A stretch of DNA of 64,000 nt from a bacterium (GTDB lineage: Bacteria > Chloroflexota > Anaerolineae > Caldilineales > Caldilineaceae). Below, piece after piece: positions 31,914 through 40,105 of this stretch. Under the pieces are notes generated by a model. It ran no database searches and was not told where the DNA came from. It saw only the letters and a list, made by a program, of their open reading frames with translations. Made by a program: the position numbers and the translations under genes. Each line of letters begins with the position of its first letter. The first letter of the stretch is position 1. The stretch is from contig WGMT01000042.1 of assembly GCA_016124945.1 (NCBI GenBank), positions 1-64,000 of the forward strand, in the 5' to 3' direction.

Positions 31914-32867
31914 ATGACGCCGCCATTGTTCGGCCCTTACGGTCGCAATGCCCTCGACCATGCTGATCGTCTCACGCGCTTCGGCGCCAATGCCACATGG
32001 TTCCACATGTTCGACGCTGAAGCCTTCGACCTCTGCACCCGGCACGGACTTGCCCCCTGTGTCGAATTCAAGACGTTTCGGGCCGACTTCAATGAGCACC
32101 CCGAGTTGCTCCCAATCGGTGTGGACGGCAAGCCGATCCGCTACGGGCGTCTGGTGCAGGGAGTCTGCCTTTCGCAGCAGGATTTTCTAGACAAGACCGA
32201 AGCAGCCCTAATCGAAGGCGTGCAGCGCTTCCAGCCCACCGGCATCTGGCTCGACTACCTTACCTACGCCGGTTGGTTCGAAGTGCCGGATCCTGATCTT
32301 CAGGAAAGCTGCTTTTGCCCGTCTTGCATCGCCGAATTCTGCCAAAGTACCGGCATCGATGCCGACACCCCCGCTGCGATCCTCGCCAATCACCAGGCCG
32401 CATGGACACGCCACAAGTGTGAACGAATCGCCGCCCTCGGGTCTCACTACGCGAAAATCATTCGACGTCACCTGCCGGGGTGTGTGATCGGCGCGTACAT
32501 GTGTCCGTGGACGCCTCAGGAATTCGACGGCGCGCTGACTCGTATCTTCGCCCAGGACTACGCGCTGCTTGCCCCGTCCATCAACGTCTTCACGCCGTTG
32601 CTCTACGGCACCAAAAGTGGACGTCCCGTCGATTGGGGACGGCAGTGGCTGGAAGCTTCGTCCTCGTTTGTGCCTGCGGGCCATCGTGTACAGTTGATTC
32701 TGGACGCGCTCGATGGGACAGAGCCACTACGTGAAACGGCGAAATCGTCCGTCCCCAGTTGGGGTTTACAGGTTTTCGGCGGCGCAGCCATCTTTGCTGA
32801 AGACAAAAGTGCGAATATCTTTCAACAGACGCGTCACCAAATTGAGGAACGGTTACATACCGCTTAG
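31914..32867 (+). CDS. Putative glycosidase-like TIM-barrel protein
   Basis: A 317-residue protein without a signal peptide. It resembles the hypothetical glycosyl hydrolase (GHL) groups: GIWLDYLTYAGWFE with an acidic residue after a predicted beta strand, a CFCPSCIAEF cysteine motif, VIGAYMCPWTP and the late LILDALDGTEPL. The cysteine pair may bind a metal or form a structural turn. Translation is coupled to nadE (4 nt after its stop). The exact family and substrate remain unassigned. Confidence 0.55.
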   Translation: MTPPLFGPYGRNALDHADRLTRFGANATWFHMFDAEAFDLCTRHGLAPCVEFKTFRADFNEHPELLPIGVDGKPIRYGRLVQGVCLSQQDFLDKTEAALIEGVQRFQPTGIWLDYLTYAGWFEVPDPDLQESCFCPSCIAEFCQSTGIDADTPAAILANHQAAWTRHKCERIAALGSHYAKIIRRHLPGCVIGAYMCPWTPQEFDGALTRIFAQDYALLAPSINVFTPLLYGTKSGRPVDWGRQWLEASSSFVPAGHRVQLILDALDGTEPLRETAKSSVPSWGLQVFGGAAIFAEDKSANIFQQTRHQIEERLHTA

Positions 32868-32870
32868 CCT

Positions 32871-33581
32871 ATGGACATTAATTTTTCCGTCTGGATTCCA
32901 CGTATTCTGGGGGCCATCGTGTTGCTGGGGGCTTTTGCGGCGCTGATGTACTACTCGGTGCGTGCAGCGCCGGAGACACAGGACCGTCGCCCCCGCTCAA
33001 ATCGTACGCCGGGCCGCACCAGCGCACTCGTAGAGACGAATCGCGCCGAACACTTGCGCATTCGGTCGAAGCTTTACTACTACGCCGCCCACGTCACCGC
33101 CGTCTATGATGGCGACACGTGTACGGTCAACGTGGACATGGGGTTGGGGATCTGGAAGCACAACCAGACGATCCGGCTGTGGAAGGTCAACACGCCTGAA
33201 GTTCGTGGCCCTGAGCGCGCGCAAGGACTCGAAGTACGCGACTTCGTACGCGACTACATCCTCGGCAAAGACATTTTGCTGCGTACGATTCTAGACAAAC
33301 GCGGAGAGGATCAGACGGGCAAGTTTGGCCGTCTACTGGGTGAGATCCTGGTGGAAGATGAGGCGGGCGAACTGGTCAACCTGAACGAACTGTTGCTGGC
33401 CGAAGGCATGGCCGTCCCAATGGACGAAGGCGGATCGTCGGTCCCGGCCACAGAGCGATCCATCCAGGCCCCACCCGATACGGCAGCATGTCCATTTTGT
33501 GGTCAGCTAAGAAAGATCGATTCGGATACGGCGATCATGGAGGCGTGCCTGAATTGTTTGGATCCGGCGCGCAAGTGGTGA
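32871..33581 (+). CDS. Membrane-anchored staphylococcal nuclease-like protein with zinc ribbon
   Basis: A 236-residue protein with an N-terminal helix (IPRILGAIVLLGAFAALMYY), an SNase/thermonuclease domain at about 70-185 (VTAVYDGDTCTVNVDMG, IRLWKVNTPEVRGPER, GKFGRLLGEI), and a C-terminal zinc ribbon-like CPFCG...CLNC. The family arginine and Asp/Glu catalytic positions appear preserved: Asp of YDGDT, Glu of TPEVRG and Arg of FGRLL. It probably degrades nucleic acid outside the cell membrane. It starts three nucleotides after the previous stop. Confidence 0.85.
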   Translation: MDINFSVWIPRILGAIVLLGAFAALMYYSVRAAPETQDRRPRSNRTPGRTSALVETNRAEHLRIRSKLYYYAAHVTAVYDGDTCTVNVDMGLGIWKHNQTIRLWKVNTPEVRGPERAQGLEVRDFVRDYILGKDILLRTILDKRGEDQTGKFGRLLGEILVEDEAGELVNLNELLLAEGMAVPMDEGGSSVPATERSIQAPPDTAACPFCGQLRKIDSDTAIMEACLNCLDPARKW

Positions 33582-33589
33582 TGGGGGAA

Positions 33590-33628
33590 TGGGGACGTCC
33601 GACCGCTGCGGTCAGACGTCCCCATTTT
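33590..33628. terminator. Terminator hairpin between nuclease and mdh genes
   Basis: TGGGGACGTC-GACC pairs with GGTC-GACGTCCCCA (one-base bulges) around a short loop, followed by TTTT. It separates converging genes. Confidence 0.75.
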
Positions 33629-33632
33629 CAAT

Positions 33633-34613
33633 CTATAGAATATCTTCGACGGCGGCGCGCTCTTCGAGTAATTCGTCGCCGGTTGCCTTGATGCGTTCTT
33701 TGGCGAAGTCGCTGTGGTCTAACCCCTGCACAACCTCATACTTACCATTCTTCACCGTCACAGGGTAGCCAAAAATCACACCAGCAGGCGTATCGTAATC
33801 ACCTGTGCTGGGGATGGCCATACTGATCCAATCGCCGGGTGTGGTGCCGTTGTACCAGGTCTGCACATGGTTGATACAGGCATTGGCGGCGCTGGCAGCG
33901 CTACTCTGTCCGCGCGCTTCGATGACGGCGGCACCGCGCTTTTGCACCGTGGGGATGAACTCTTCTTTGAGCCACTGATCGTTATTGATCACTGCGGCTG
34001 CCGGTTGCCCATTGATTTCAGCGTTGTAGGCGTCGGGATATTGGGTGGCGCTGTGGTTGCCCCAGATGCTCACCTTCTTCACGGCTGTGACAGGTACACC
34101 GGCCTTCTGCGCCAACTGGCTGACAGCCCGGTTGTGATCGAGGCGGGTCATGGCGGTGAAGCGCTCGTTGGGGATATCCAGCGCGTTGTTCATGGCGATC
34201 ATGCAGTTGGTATTGGCGGGGTTGCCCACCACAACCACGCGGATGTCGGCGGCGGCATTGGCATTGAGCGCCTGCCCCTGGCCAATAAAAATCTGCCCAT
34301 TGGCGCTGAGCAGGTCCTTTCGTTCCATGCCCTTGCTGCGAGGACGGGCCCCCACCAGCAGCGCCCAATTGACACGATCAAAAGCAACGGACGCATCATC
34401 CGCGAGCACCATGCCGTGTAACAGCGGGAAGGCACAATCGTCCAACTCCATTGCAACGCCTTCCAAGGCTTTCATGGCAGGCGTAATCTCTAACATTTGT
34501 AGAATCACAGGTTGATCGGGGCCAAAAAGATCGCCGTTAGCAATTCGATAGAGCAAGGCATAGCCGATGTTGCCGGCAGCCCCTGTAACAGCAACTCGAA
34601 TTGGAGAGACCAT
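33633..34613 (-). CDS. mdh: Malate dehydrogenase
   Basis: A 326-residue malate dehydrogenase of the cytosolic/Thermus type that interconverts malate and oxaloacetate. It shows the nucleotide-binding VAVTGAAGNIGYALLYRIA, the substrate-loop region ARPRSKGMERKDLL with the catalytic-type arginines, VVVGNPANTNCMIA, DHNRAVSQLA and the active-site His in WGNHSATQYPD. An AGGAGAATGTAGCT ribosome-binding site sets the start at 34613. It stands alone on the minus strand. Confidence 0.95.
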   Translation of the reverse strand: MVSPIRVAVTGAAGNIGYALLYRIANGDLFGPDQPVILQMLEITPAMKALEGVAMELDDCAFPLLHGMVLADDASVAFDRVNWALLVGARPRSKGMERKDLLSANGQIFIGQGQALNANAAADIRVVVVGNPANTNCMIAMNNALDIPNERFTAMTRLDHNRAVSQLAQKAGVPVTAVKKVSIWGNHSATQYPDAYNAEINGQPAAAVINNDQWLKEEFIPTVQKRGAAVIEARGQSSAASAANACINHVQTWYNGTTPGDWISMAIPSTGDYDTPAGVIFGYPVTVKNGKYEVVQGLDHSDFAKERIKATGDELLEERAAVEDIL

Positions 34614-34737
34614 AGCTACATTCTCCTGTTCACAGGGCAATGAAGGATAGATACATATTGGCAAGCATAACGCCAATCAATAGGATCGTCAATGTCCGGG
34701 CGGTACGGGGGTGTACTTCAACCACGGGGCAAAATTG

Positions 34738-34804
34738 ACCTTCCGGGAAGGGGTCAAGAGTGCTACCCCGTTCGCTTCATCTTGCTGACCCCTTCCCGGA
34801 AGGT
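34738..34804. repeat. Perfect 19-bp inverted repeat
   Basis: 34738-34756 and 34786-34804 are perfect inverted copies around a 29-nt loop. Each arm is itself nearly palindromic (CCTTCCGGGAAGG). It lies between the mdh promoter region and the next gene. Confidence 0.75.
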
Positions 34805-34850
34805 TGTTACCCCTAACTTGTAATGATACCAGCGACATGGGGTCTCCTTA

Positions 34851-34879
34851 TTCAGCCGATCAAAAGCATATGCTATAAT
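34851..34879 (+). promoter_or_regulatory. Extended -10 promoter for the FG-GAP protein gene
   Basis: TGCTATAAT at 34871-34879 is a perfect extended -10; a weak TTCAGC lies 17 bp upstream. The tandem array at 34889 would be the start of a 5-prime leader of about 260 nt. Confidence 0.55.
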
Positions 34880-34888
34880 GGCGCATCG

Positions 34889-34960
34889 TAGTAACCGGCA
34901 TAGTAACCGGCATAGTAACCGGCATAGTAACCGGCATAGTAACCGGCATAGTAATCGTCG
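34889..34960. repeat. 12-bp tandem repeat TAGTAACCGGCA
   Basis: Five perfect copies and one diverged copy directly after the promoter at 34851-34879, inside the predicted leader RNA. Confidence 0.95.
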
Positions 34961-35078
34961 GTGAATTGTGTCCTATCGTATGAAACTTTCTGCGTGGTCA
35001 TGGCGTTATCCAACCAGGCAAACGGGATAATGCCGGCTGTACGACGGCAGAATTACATCACGCAACGCACCTTCCACC

Positions 35079-35123
35079 ACTGAACCTTTCAACACTGAAC
35101 CTTTCAACACTGAACCTTTCAAC
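35079..35123. repeat. 15-bp tandem repeat ACTGAACCTTTCAAC
   Basis: Three perfect copies, ending 24 bp before the ATG of the FG-GAP protein gene. Confidence 0.95.
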
Positions 35124-35147
35124 ACCTATCCTATGAAGGAGAGATCA

Positions 35148-37208
35148 ATGCAACGACGCATGCTTACGCGTATTGCGTCCATCCTATTGTTACTCGCTGT
35201 GCTTCTGCCTACAGCTACAATCTCGCAAGTTCAGGCAGAGGAAACAGCCACGGTCGACGATGAAATCATCTACATTGATGCCAGCGGACGGATCAAGATC
35301 ATTGATCCGAATGTTGCACCGGGAACCCAGGAGATTCGGTGGGAAAGCCCCGACATCGGCTGGTTCGATGTAGCCGCAGGCGACTTCAACGGCGACGGCG
35401 ACGCTGAAATTGTGGCCATCGGCAATAACAAAGTCACAATCTTCGATCCGGTGATGCAACCCAATAGCGGGCTGACGCCGGACGGGGTGATCAACAACGT
35501 CCCCTGGGTTCGGCTCTATGAGATGAGTGTCCCGGGCACGGCCAATATTGTTTCCGCCGGTAACCTCGACCAGGGTGTTGCAGGTGATGAGATCGTGGTG
35601 GGCTATTCAAAACCCAACCAAGGTGACGGCATCATTTACGAAATGATCGTGCTCAAACGTACCGATGCCCAGGGACGGGCATGGACAACCCATGCCACGG
35701 CAGGGTTTGGCGCACCGTGGAAATTCGTACGTGCAGGCAACATCGACAACCAAGGATCTGAAGACATTGTCCGCCTGCGTGATGCCGATACAGCAGCAAT
35801 ACAGGCTGCCCAGATCGACAACAATTGGGCAACCATCTTTGATCGCAACAGATTTGGTTTCACCTATACATCGGCGGCTATCGGTCAATTTGTGGCAGGT
35901 GGCCCCAGCGAAGTCGTGGTAACACGTACCTTCGACGGCACCACCGAAGCGCCGTCGGTGCTCGTCTACCAGTTTGTTAACAATGGTTGGACGACCAGCG
36001 GTTTCGAATATCTTTACTTTCCCCATCCGTTTTTCGCGTTCTTTGCCGATATCAACGGCAACGGCGACGATGAGCTTTTCTGGATACGCGATGTGCCGTC
36101 TAACGCCAGTGCACCCCGTATGGTGATGATCAATGCAGGTGGGGACGCCCTGCCGGGCTTTGAAGTGGGGCTTGACGCAGACAACGGCTATCGAGTGGGT
36201 GCCGGCGGTGACGTAGACGCAGACGGACGCGACGAGGTTGTGGTGATACGCGCCAGCCGAATCTTTCAGTTCAACGATCCTGAAAACGGCCCCACAGCCA
36301 ACACCCGATTCTGGGATATCGCCGGCAACGGACGTAGCCTCGTCCTGGCGAATGTAGACGGTACAGGCTATGCCGCCGCTGATCAGTTCAGGGTGAACTT
36401 GAGTGAAGTCAACGTTTCGCTCAACGCAGGAACATTCAGCGATGCCGTGCAATCGATCCAGTTGGTCGTTGATGGGGCAAACCCCATTGTACAGTTTACT
36501 GTTTCCAAAGAGAACAACGCCCCCTGGTTCAACGTAGCCGCGTCGACCAACACAACGCCTGCCACAATATTCCTCAATTCGTTCAATGCGGTGCTACTTA
36601 AGCCCGGGACCTATTCCGATAGAATTGTGATTCGGGCGGTGGGCGCCAATATTGCCAACTCGCCGCTCTATGTTCGGGTCAACCTCACAGTGGAGCCAGT
36701 TGACTTCGAGCTAACACGGTCGGCGTTGGCCTTTTTCTTCCCGATAGGGGCTACCGCATCGAAGACAGAGAGCATTGCCGTCAGCAGCGCATACGGGGCC
36801 TTGACGTACTCAACAGCGTTAATGCCACAGCCGCCGTTCGATGCTGCAGTTGAGGCCCTAGGCGAGGAACCGAGCTTCGGCTACCGCACAGAAGCAGGCG
36901 ACATTGTGCTGGTCAATGCCTTGGGCGAAGAGTACCGAATTGAGGTGCCCGAGGACGCACAAGTGTCCGCATCGGCAACCGTCTGGCCATCGGTCCCCTG
37001 GGCCACTGTACAGTCGACGGGGAATTTGATGCCCGACACAATCACAATCACGGCCACGCCCACAGTCATGGCACAGCCGCGAGAAGAAGCGATCCTGCTT
37101 ATCATCGCCGACGAACGCACCGGCGTCTACCCCAACAACATCAAAGTGATCCCGGTGATTGCGGCTAAGGATCAGTTCCTAAACTTCCTGCCCAGAATCG
37201 GGAGATAG
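35148..37208 (+). CDS. Secreted FG-GAP/VCBS-repeat surface protein
   Basis: A 686-residue exported protein with signal peptide at 1-29 (ILLLLAVLLPTATISQVQA). Calcium-binding FG-GAP/VCBS-type repeats, AAGDFNGDGDAEIVAIG, FADINGNGDDELFWI and AGGDVDADGRDEVVVI, indicate a beta-propeller over about residues 30-400. The C-terminal 280 residues look like Ig-like beta domains (SVSLNAGTFSDAV-type strands). It could be a surface adhesin or extracellular binding protein; function unknown. AAGGAGAGATCA precedes the start. Its leader holds two separate tandem arrays. Confidence 0.8.
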   Translation: MQRRMLTRIASILLLLAVLLPTATISQVQAEETATVDDEIIYIDASGRIKIIDPNVAPGTQEIRWESPDIGWFDVAAGDFNGDGDAEIVAIGNNKVTIFDPVMQPNSGLTPDGVINNVPWVRLYEMSVPGTANIVSAGNLDQGVAGDEIVVGYSKPNQGDGIIYEMIVLKRTDAQGRAWTTHATAGFGAPWKFVRAGNIDNQGSEDIVRLRDADTAAIQAAQIDNNWATIFDRNRFGFTYTSAAIGQFVAGGPSEVVVTRTFDGTTEAPSVLVYQFVNNGWTTSGFEYLYFPHPFFAFFADINGNGDDELFWIRDVPSNASAPRMVMINAGGDALPGFEVGLDADNGYRVGAGGDVDADGRDEVVVIRASRIFQFNDPENGPTANTRFWDIAGNGRSLVLANVDGTGYAAADQFRVNLSEVNVSLNAGTFSDAVQSIQLVVDGANPIVQFTVSKENNAPWFNVAASTNTTPATIFLNSFNAVLLKPGTYSDRIVIRAVGANIANSPLYVRVNLTVEPVDFELTRSALAFFFPIGATASKTESIAVSSAYGALTYSTALMPQPPFDAAVEALGEEPSFGYRTEAGDIVLVNALGEEYRIEVPEDAQVSASATVWPSVPWATVQSTGNLMPDTITITATPTVMAQPREEAILLIIADERTGVYPNNIKVIPVIAAKDQFLNFLPRIGR

Positions 37209-37213
37209 ATAAT

Positions 37214-37264
37214 CTGTCGGTCAAAAAAAGGACCTCTTTAGGGAGGTCCTTTTTTGACCGACAG
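37214..37264. terminator. Strong bidirectional terminator
   Basis: A near-perfect stem of about 23 bp (37214-37236 with 37242-37264), with A7 and T6 tracts on its flanks within the stem, between converging genes. Confidence 0.9.
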
Positions 37265-37293
37265 TAAAACATCACTGCGAAAGAAAACAAAGA

Positions 37294-38112
37294 CTAGGAT
37301 GCGACACGTTGCCGACAGATTTCGGCAAGCCGTGGCAGCGAGACAACCACGTCCTCGCGCAGGAGCACGTCGGCGCGGTGATCGGCCAGGGTGCCGCTTA
37401 CATTCAAAATTACCAGATGTGCCCCTCTCCGCTTGGCTAACAACGGCAAATCGGCGGCAGGCATCACTTCGAGGCTCGTTCCCACGGCCAGCATCAGGTC
37501 ACAATCCAGCGCAGCCTGTTGCGCAACCACAAGATCGTCATGCGCCAGCTCTTCGCCAAAGAGGACAACGTTGGGCTTAAGCACGCTGTTACACTGAACG
37601 CACCGGGGCGGCTCACTGGTCTGCCCGTGGAGGAAGGCATCCCAGAAGCTCGCACTCTCCTCTCGATGACCACACACAATGCAGACAGCGCCATCGGTCG
37701 ATCCATGTACATGCAACACGTGACGCGACCCGGCGCGCTGGTGTAGATTGTCAATATTCTGGGTAATAATCAAATTCACTAGGCCAATCTTTTCCAAAGC
37801 GGCCAACGCCTGATGCGCTGCATTGGGTGCAGCCGTTATCATCTTTTGCGCCAGTGGGCGCAACCAGGTATAGAAGCGTTCAGGGGCCTGCCGAAATCCC
37901 CAAATCGAGGCAACCTCCAACGGATCGGCATGTTGCCAGAGGCCCGACTCTGGAGAACGGAAGTCTGGAATCCCGGACTTTGTGCTGATGCCAGCCCCAG
38001 TGAGCACCACAGTCCGTCTCGACGCCAAAAGCAGATCGCACACCTGCCCGTAGACTTCAGTAGAAATTCTGGAGTGGGGCGACCACAAGTTGTTCATAAG
38101 ATTGGCAAACAT
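37294..38112 (-). CDS. NAD-dependent protein deacylase, sirtuin
   Basis: A 272-residue Sir2-family enzyme. The NAD-binding GAGISTKSGIPDFRS, the ITQNIDNLHQRAG motif, the catalytic His of VLHVHGS, zinc cysteines CIVCG and CVQC, and the late VGTSLEVMPAA are all present. It removes acyl groups from lysines using NAD. An AAAAGGAGGAGACC ribosome-binding site fixes the ATG at 38112. Divergent from the CDP-alcohol phosphotransferase gene. Confidence 0.93.
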   Translation of the reverse strand: MFANLMNNLWSPHSRISTEVYGQVCDLLLASRRTVVLTGAGISTKSGIPDFRSPESGLWQHADPLEVASIWGFRQAPERFYTWLRPLAQKMITAAPNAAHQALAALEKIGLVNLIITQNIDNLHQRAGSRHVLHVHGSTDGAVCIVCGHREESASFWDAFLHGQTSEPPRCVQCNSVLKPNVVLFGEELAHDDLVVAQQAALDCDLMLAVGTSLEVMPAADLPLLAKRRGAHLVILNVSGTLADHRADVLLREDVVVSLPRLAEICRQRVAS

Positions 38113-38159
38113 GGTCTCCTCCTTTTCCCAAAGAAGCTTTGATTTGGAAGCTTCCTGAT

Positions 38160-38187
38160 TTGTCGGGTCTCACTCGAATGGTATACT
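38160..38187 (+). promoter_or_regulatory. Probable promoter of the CDP-alcohol phosphotransferase gene
   Basis: TTGTCG, 16-bp spacer, TATACT; 70 bp before the ATG at 38257, in the divergent gap with the sirtuin gene. Confidence 0.5.
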
Positions 38188-38256
38188 GAACGCATGTTAT
38201 GGTCGATGTCTTGAAAAGTGCTTCGTGTGCAATCTGTGCAGAAGGGACTCGTTCCG

Positions 38257-38871
38257 ATGTTATCTAAGTACGGTCGTCCGATATTGAAGCAACCGTTAAA
38301 CGCAATTACCCGTCCTCTGCACAAGTGGGGCATCACCCCGAACGGCATTTCTATCTTCGGATTTTTACTGACGATTGCAGCGTCGGCACTGCTCGCTTTG
38401 GGTGAGCTTCAGTGGGGCGGCATCATGCTCTTAATCGCTGCATCTTTCGATATGCTCGACGGCGCTCTGGCTCGCTACACAAACCAGGAAAGCAAATTCG
38501 GCGCATTTCTTGACAGCACCCTGGATCGCTATTCCGAGAGTATTACACTACTCGGGCTGACGGTGTTCTATGCGGGTCATAGCCCAAGCCAGCTTCACCT
38601 GGTGCTGATCTTCCTCGCGCTGATCGGTTCATGGATGGTGAGCTACACACGGGCTCGTGCGGAGGGTCTTCAGATCGAGTGCAAAGGTGGGCTTTTACAG
38701 CGGCCGGAACGCATCGCCATCCTGATTGCCGGACTGGTGTTTGGATGGATGTTGCCCGTGCTCTGGATTCTGGCCGTTATGACCAACATCACCGCATTGC
38801 AGCGGATCTACGCCGTCTACGCGCAGACGCTGCCGACGAATCCCACGCAAGCCACCATCGACATCGAGTAA
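38257..38871 (+). CDS. CDP-alcohol phosphatidyltransferase
   Basis: A 204-residue membrane enzyme with the family motif spread over SFDMLDGALARYTNQESKFG and AFLDSTLDR (D-x2-DG-x2-AR-x8-G-x3-D-x3-D). SYTRARAEG later is reminiscent of phosphatidylinositol-phosphate or archaetidyl-inositol-phosphate synthases. It transfers phosphatidyl from CDP-diacylglycerol to an alcohol such as inositol phosphate or glycerol phosphate; which one is not certain. Five or six membrane helices. The Met at 38257 (MLSKYGRPILKQPLN) after GAAGGGA is preferred over the GTG at 38218. Confidence 0.85.
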   Translation: MLSKYGRPILKQPLNAITRPLHKWGITPNGISIFGFLLTIAASALLALGELQWGGIMLLIAASFDMLDGALARYTNQESKFGAFLDSTLDRYSESITLLGLTVFYAGHSPSQLHLVLIFLALIGSWMVSYTRARAEGLQIECKGGLLQRPERIAILIAGLVFGWMLPVLWILAVMTNITALQRIYAVYAQTLPTNPTQATIDIE

Positions 38872-38905
38872 TCTACTCTTAGTCTAGTCCTAGCCAGGGT
38901 CTACG

Positions 38906-39613
38906 TCAAGGGAGAGCGAAAAAGACGCCATCCTCTTGCCAGCCTGTCCCTGGCAGATAGACCAGGTGGAATTCGCTTTCGTCTGACGGTGTTTGCACAC
39001 ACACATTGCCCGAGACAGTTGCCCCTGTAAAAAGTTCCCAATTCATCTCATCAGGGATCACCCCGCATCGGTTGTTCGATTCAAAGGGCGCGTAGACAAT
39101 GCCTCGGTTGCCCACAAGGCGAAATCTGCTGGTTCGCACCGAGCGGGGCACATCCACATAGGCTCGTGCATGGTTCGTCACCTCTAACGAGACAAGGATC
39201 ATGCGCATCCCCGCCTCAGGCGGTTGGTTGAACTGATTCTCCGCCTGCACCACCGCCCAAGCATCAAAATCGACAGCAAAAACCCGAACCTCAAGGCCAT
39301 CGGACGCGGTGAAGCGATCCCCGAAGGCAATGGGTGCGCTACGGCTACCTGGCAGCGTGCGTGGCGGCGCCACAGTTGCCGCCGCCGACCGAGCCACAGC
39401 AACAGGCGCAAGTTGGGTTGCAGCAGCGGCAACCTCAGTGGCCCGTTCGTCCAGAGCAGCCGCCGTGGCGCGCAGATCAGCCGCACGATATGGGGTCTCC
39501 TCGCCACGATTCGTCCCCGCGAAGAAGACAAGCGGGATCACAACCAGCCCAAGGATCACGAGAAAACGGAGTACCTGACGTTGCATAAGCCGAGAAGAGA
39601 GAGATTTGTGCAT
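38906..39613 (-). CDS. Membrane-anchored DUF4352-like protein
   Basis: A 235-residue protein: one membrane helix or uncleaved signal (VLRFLVILGLVVIPLVFFAG, residues 15-34), an Ala-rich possibly helical stalk (about 45-85), and a C-terminal immunoglobulin-like domain of DUF4352 type (MRMILVSLEVTNHARAYVDV, FRLVGNRGIVY, then VSGNVCVQTP and FHLVYLPG). Such domains are extracellular and often bind peptides or lipoprotein partners. Function unknown. Divergent from the lysine operon leader. Confidence 0.65.
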   Translation of the reverse strand: MHKSLSSRLMQRQVLRFLVILGLVVIPLVFFAGTNRGEETPYRAADLRATAAALDERATEVAAAATQLAPVAVARSAAATVAPPRTLPGSRSAPIAFGDRFTASDGLEVRVFAVDFDAWAVVQAENQFNQPPEAGMRMILVSLEVTNHARAYVDVPRSVRTSRFRLVGNRGIVYAPFESNNRCGVIPDEMNWELFTGATVSGNVCVQTPSDESEFHLVYLPGTGWQEDGVFFALP

Positions 39614-39713
39614 GGGTTCACTGGTTTAGCGAGAAGTTGCCGGCGCCAAGTAAGCAGTGCAAGCATACCAGTAGCAGGCTGCTTCTACCAATCCAATCCA
39701 CAGACAGGATAAT

Positions 39714-39742
39714 TTGACTTTCATTTGGCCTACTGATATCCT
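39714..39742 (+). promoter_or_regulatory. Promoter of the lysine operon leader
   Basis: TTGACT, 17-bp spacer, TATCCT, with TG one base before the -10 hexamer. The start would be near 39749, giving a leader of about 40 nt before the leader-peptide ATG and about 355 nt before the homocitrate synthase gene. Confidence 0.7.
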
Positions 39743-39789
39743 CTGCGGAGTTTACTCCCAGAAAAAAGCAAGCAGACACAAAGTACCCA

Positions 39790-39849
39790 ATGAATCTTTC
39801 GCCAATCGCCGACACCAAGAAGCAGAGCAAGAAGCAGACGCCGGACTGA
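39790..39849 (+). CDS. Lysine leader peptide
   Basis: A 19-residue frame, MNLSPIADTKKQSKKQTPD, too short for normal gene finding. Two adjacent Lys-Lys codon pairs (39817-39822 and 39829-39834) sit just before competing RNA hairpins and a terminator, and the next full gene is homocitrate synthase, the first enzyme of lysine synthesis. That is the layout of an amino-acid attenuator: ribosomes stalling on Lys codons when charged tRNA-Lys is scarce would favour read-through. A weak point is the absence of a clear Shine-Dalgarno. A leader-peptide attenuator has been described for the Thermus lysine cluster, so the mechanism has precedent. Confidence 0.65.
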   Translation: MNLSPIADTKKQSKKQTPD

Positions 39850-39926
39850 ACCGTCTGGGATATTGTGCTTGCTCGATTCTCGTACGCGAAGCGACCGGCC
39901 ATCCAGACAGGATGGGCCGGTTTTTT
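39825..39926 (+). promoter_or_regulatory. Ribosome-mediated lysine attenuator (competing hairpins)
   Basis: Pause structure 1:2 pairs GAGCAAG (39825-39831) with CTTGCTC (39868-39874), and inside it CAGACG (39835-39840) with CGTCTG (39852-39857). The antiterminator 2:3 pairs GTCTGGGAT (39853-39861) with ATCCAGAC (39901-39908), leaving one G bulged. The terminator 3:4 pairs 39895-39904 with 39910-39920. Strand 1 lies in the codons immediately after the second Lys-Lys pair, so a ribosome stalled there would mask it. Confidence 0.65.
39895..39926 (+). terminator. Rho-independent terminator of the lysine leader
   Basis: CCGGCCATCC pairs with GGATGGGCCGG (one bulged G), loop AGACA, followed by T6 at 39921-39926. 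It lies 180 nt before the homocitrate synthase start, inside the leader. Confidence 0.8.
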
Positions 39927-39979
39927 GTTGCCCTTGACGCGCATAGACGCGCAAAAACGCAAGCCAACGATGGCCGAAC

Positions 39980-40095
39980 AAAATGTGATTGGTGATAGTG
40001 ATTGGGCTTCCTCGACGATGTAGCCTCGCTTGTCGAAACCCGCCGCTCTGCACGATCCCCAATCACCAATCCCTAATCACCTATCCCTAATCCTG
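39980..40095. repeat. Inverted heptad arrays (GTGATTG/CAATCAC)
   Basis: TGATTGGTGATAGTGATTGGG at 39980-40002 faces CCCAATCACCAATCCCTAATCACC at 40056-40080 and further CTATCCCTAATCC. It lies between the attenuator and the homocitrate synthase ribosome-binding site. Confidence 0.8.
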
Positions 40096-40105
40096 GAGGC
40101 CATCG

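Noticed and set aside
39714..39995. A 93-codon ORF across the lysine leader
   Set aside because: It overlaps the promoter and terminator, starts at the -35 element, and has no recognisable domain; the 19-codon leader frame fits the context better.
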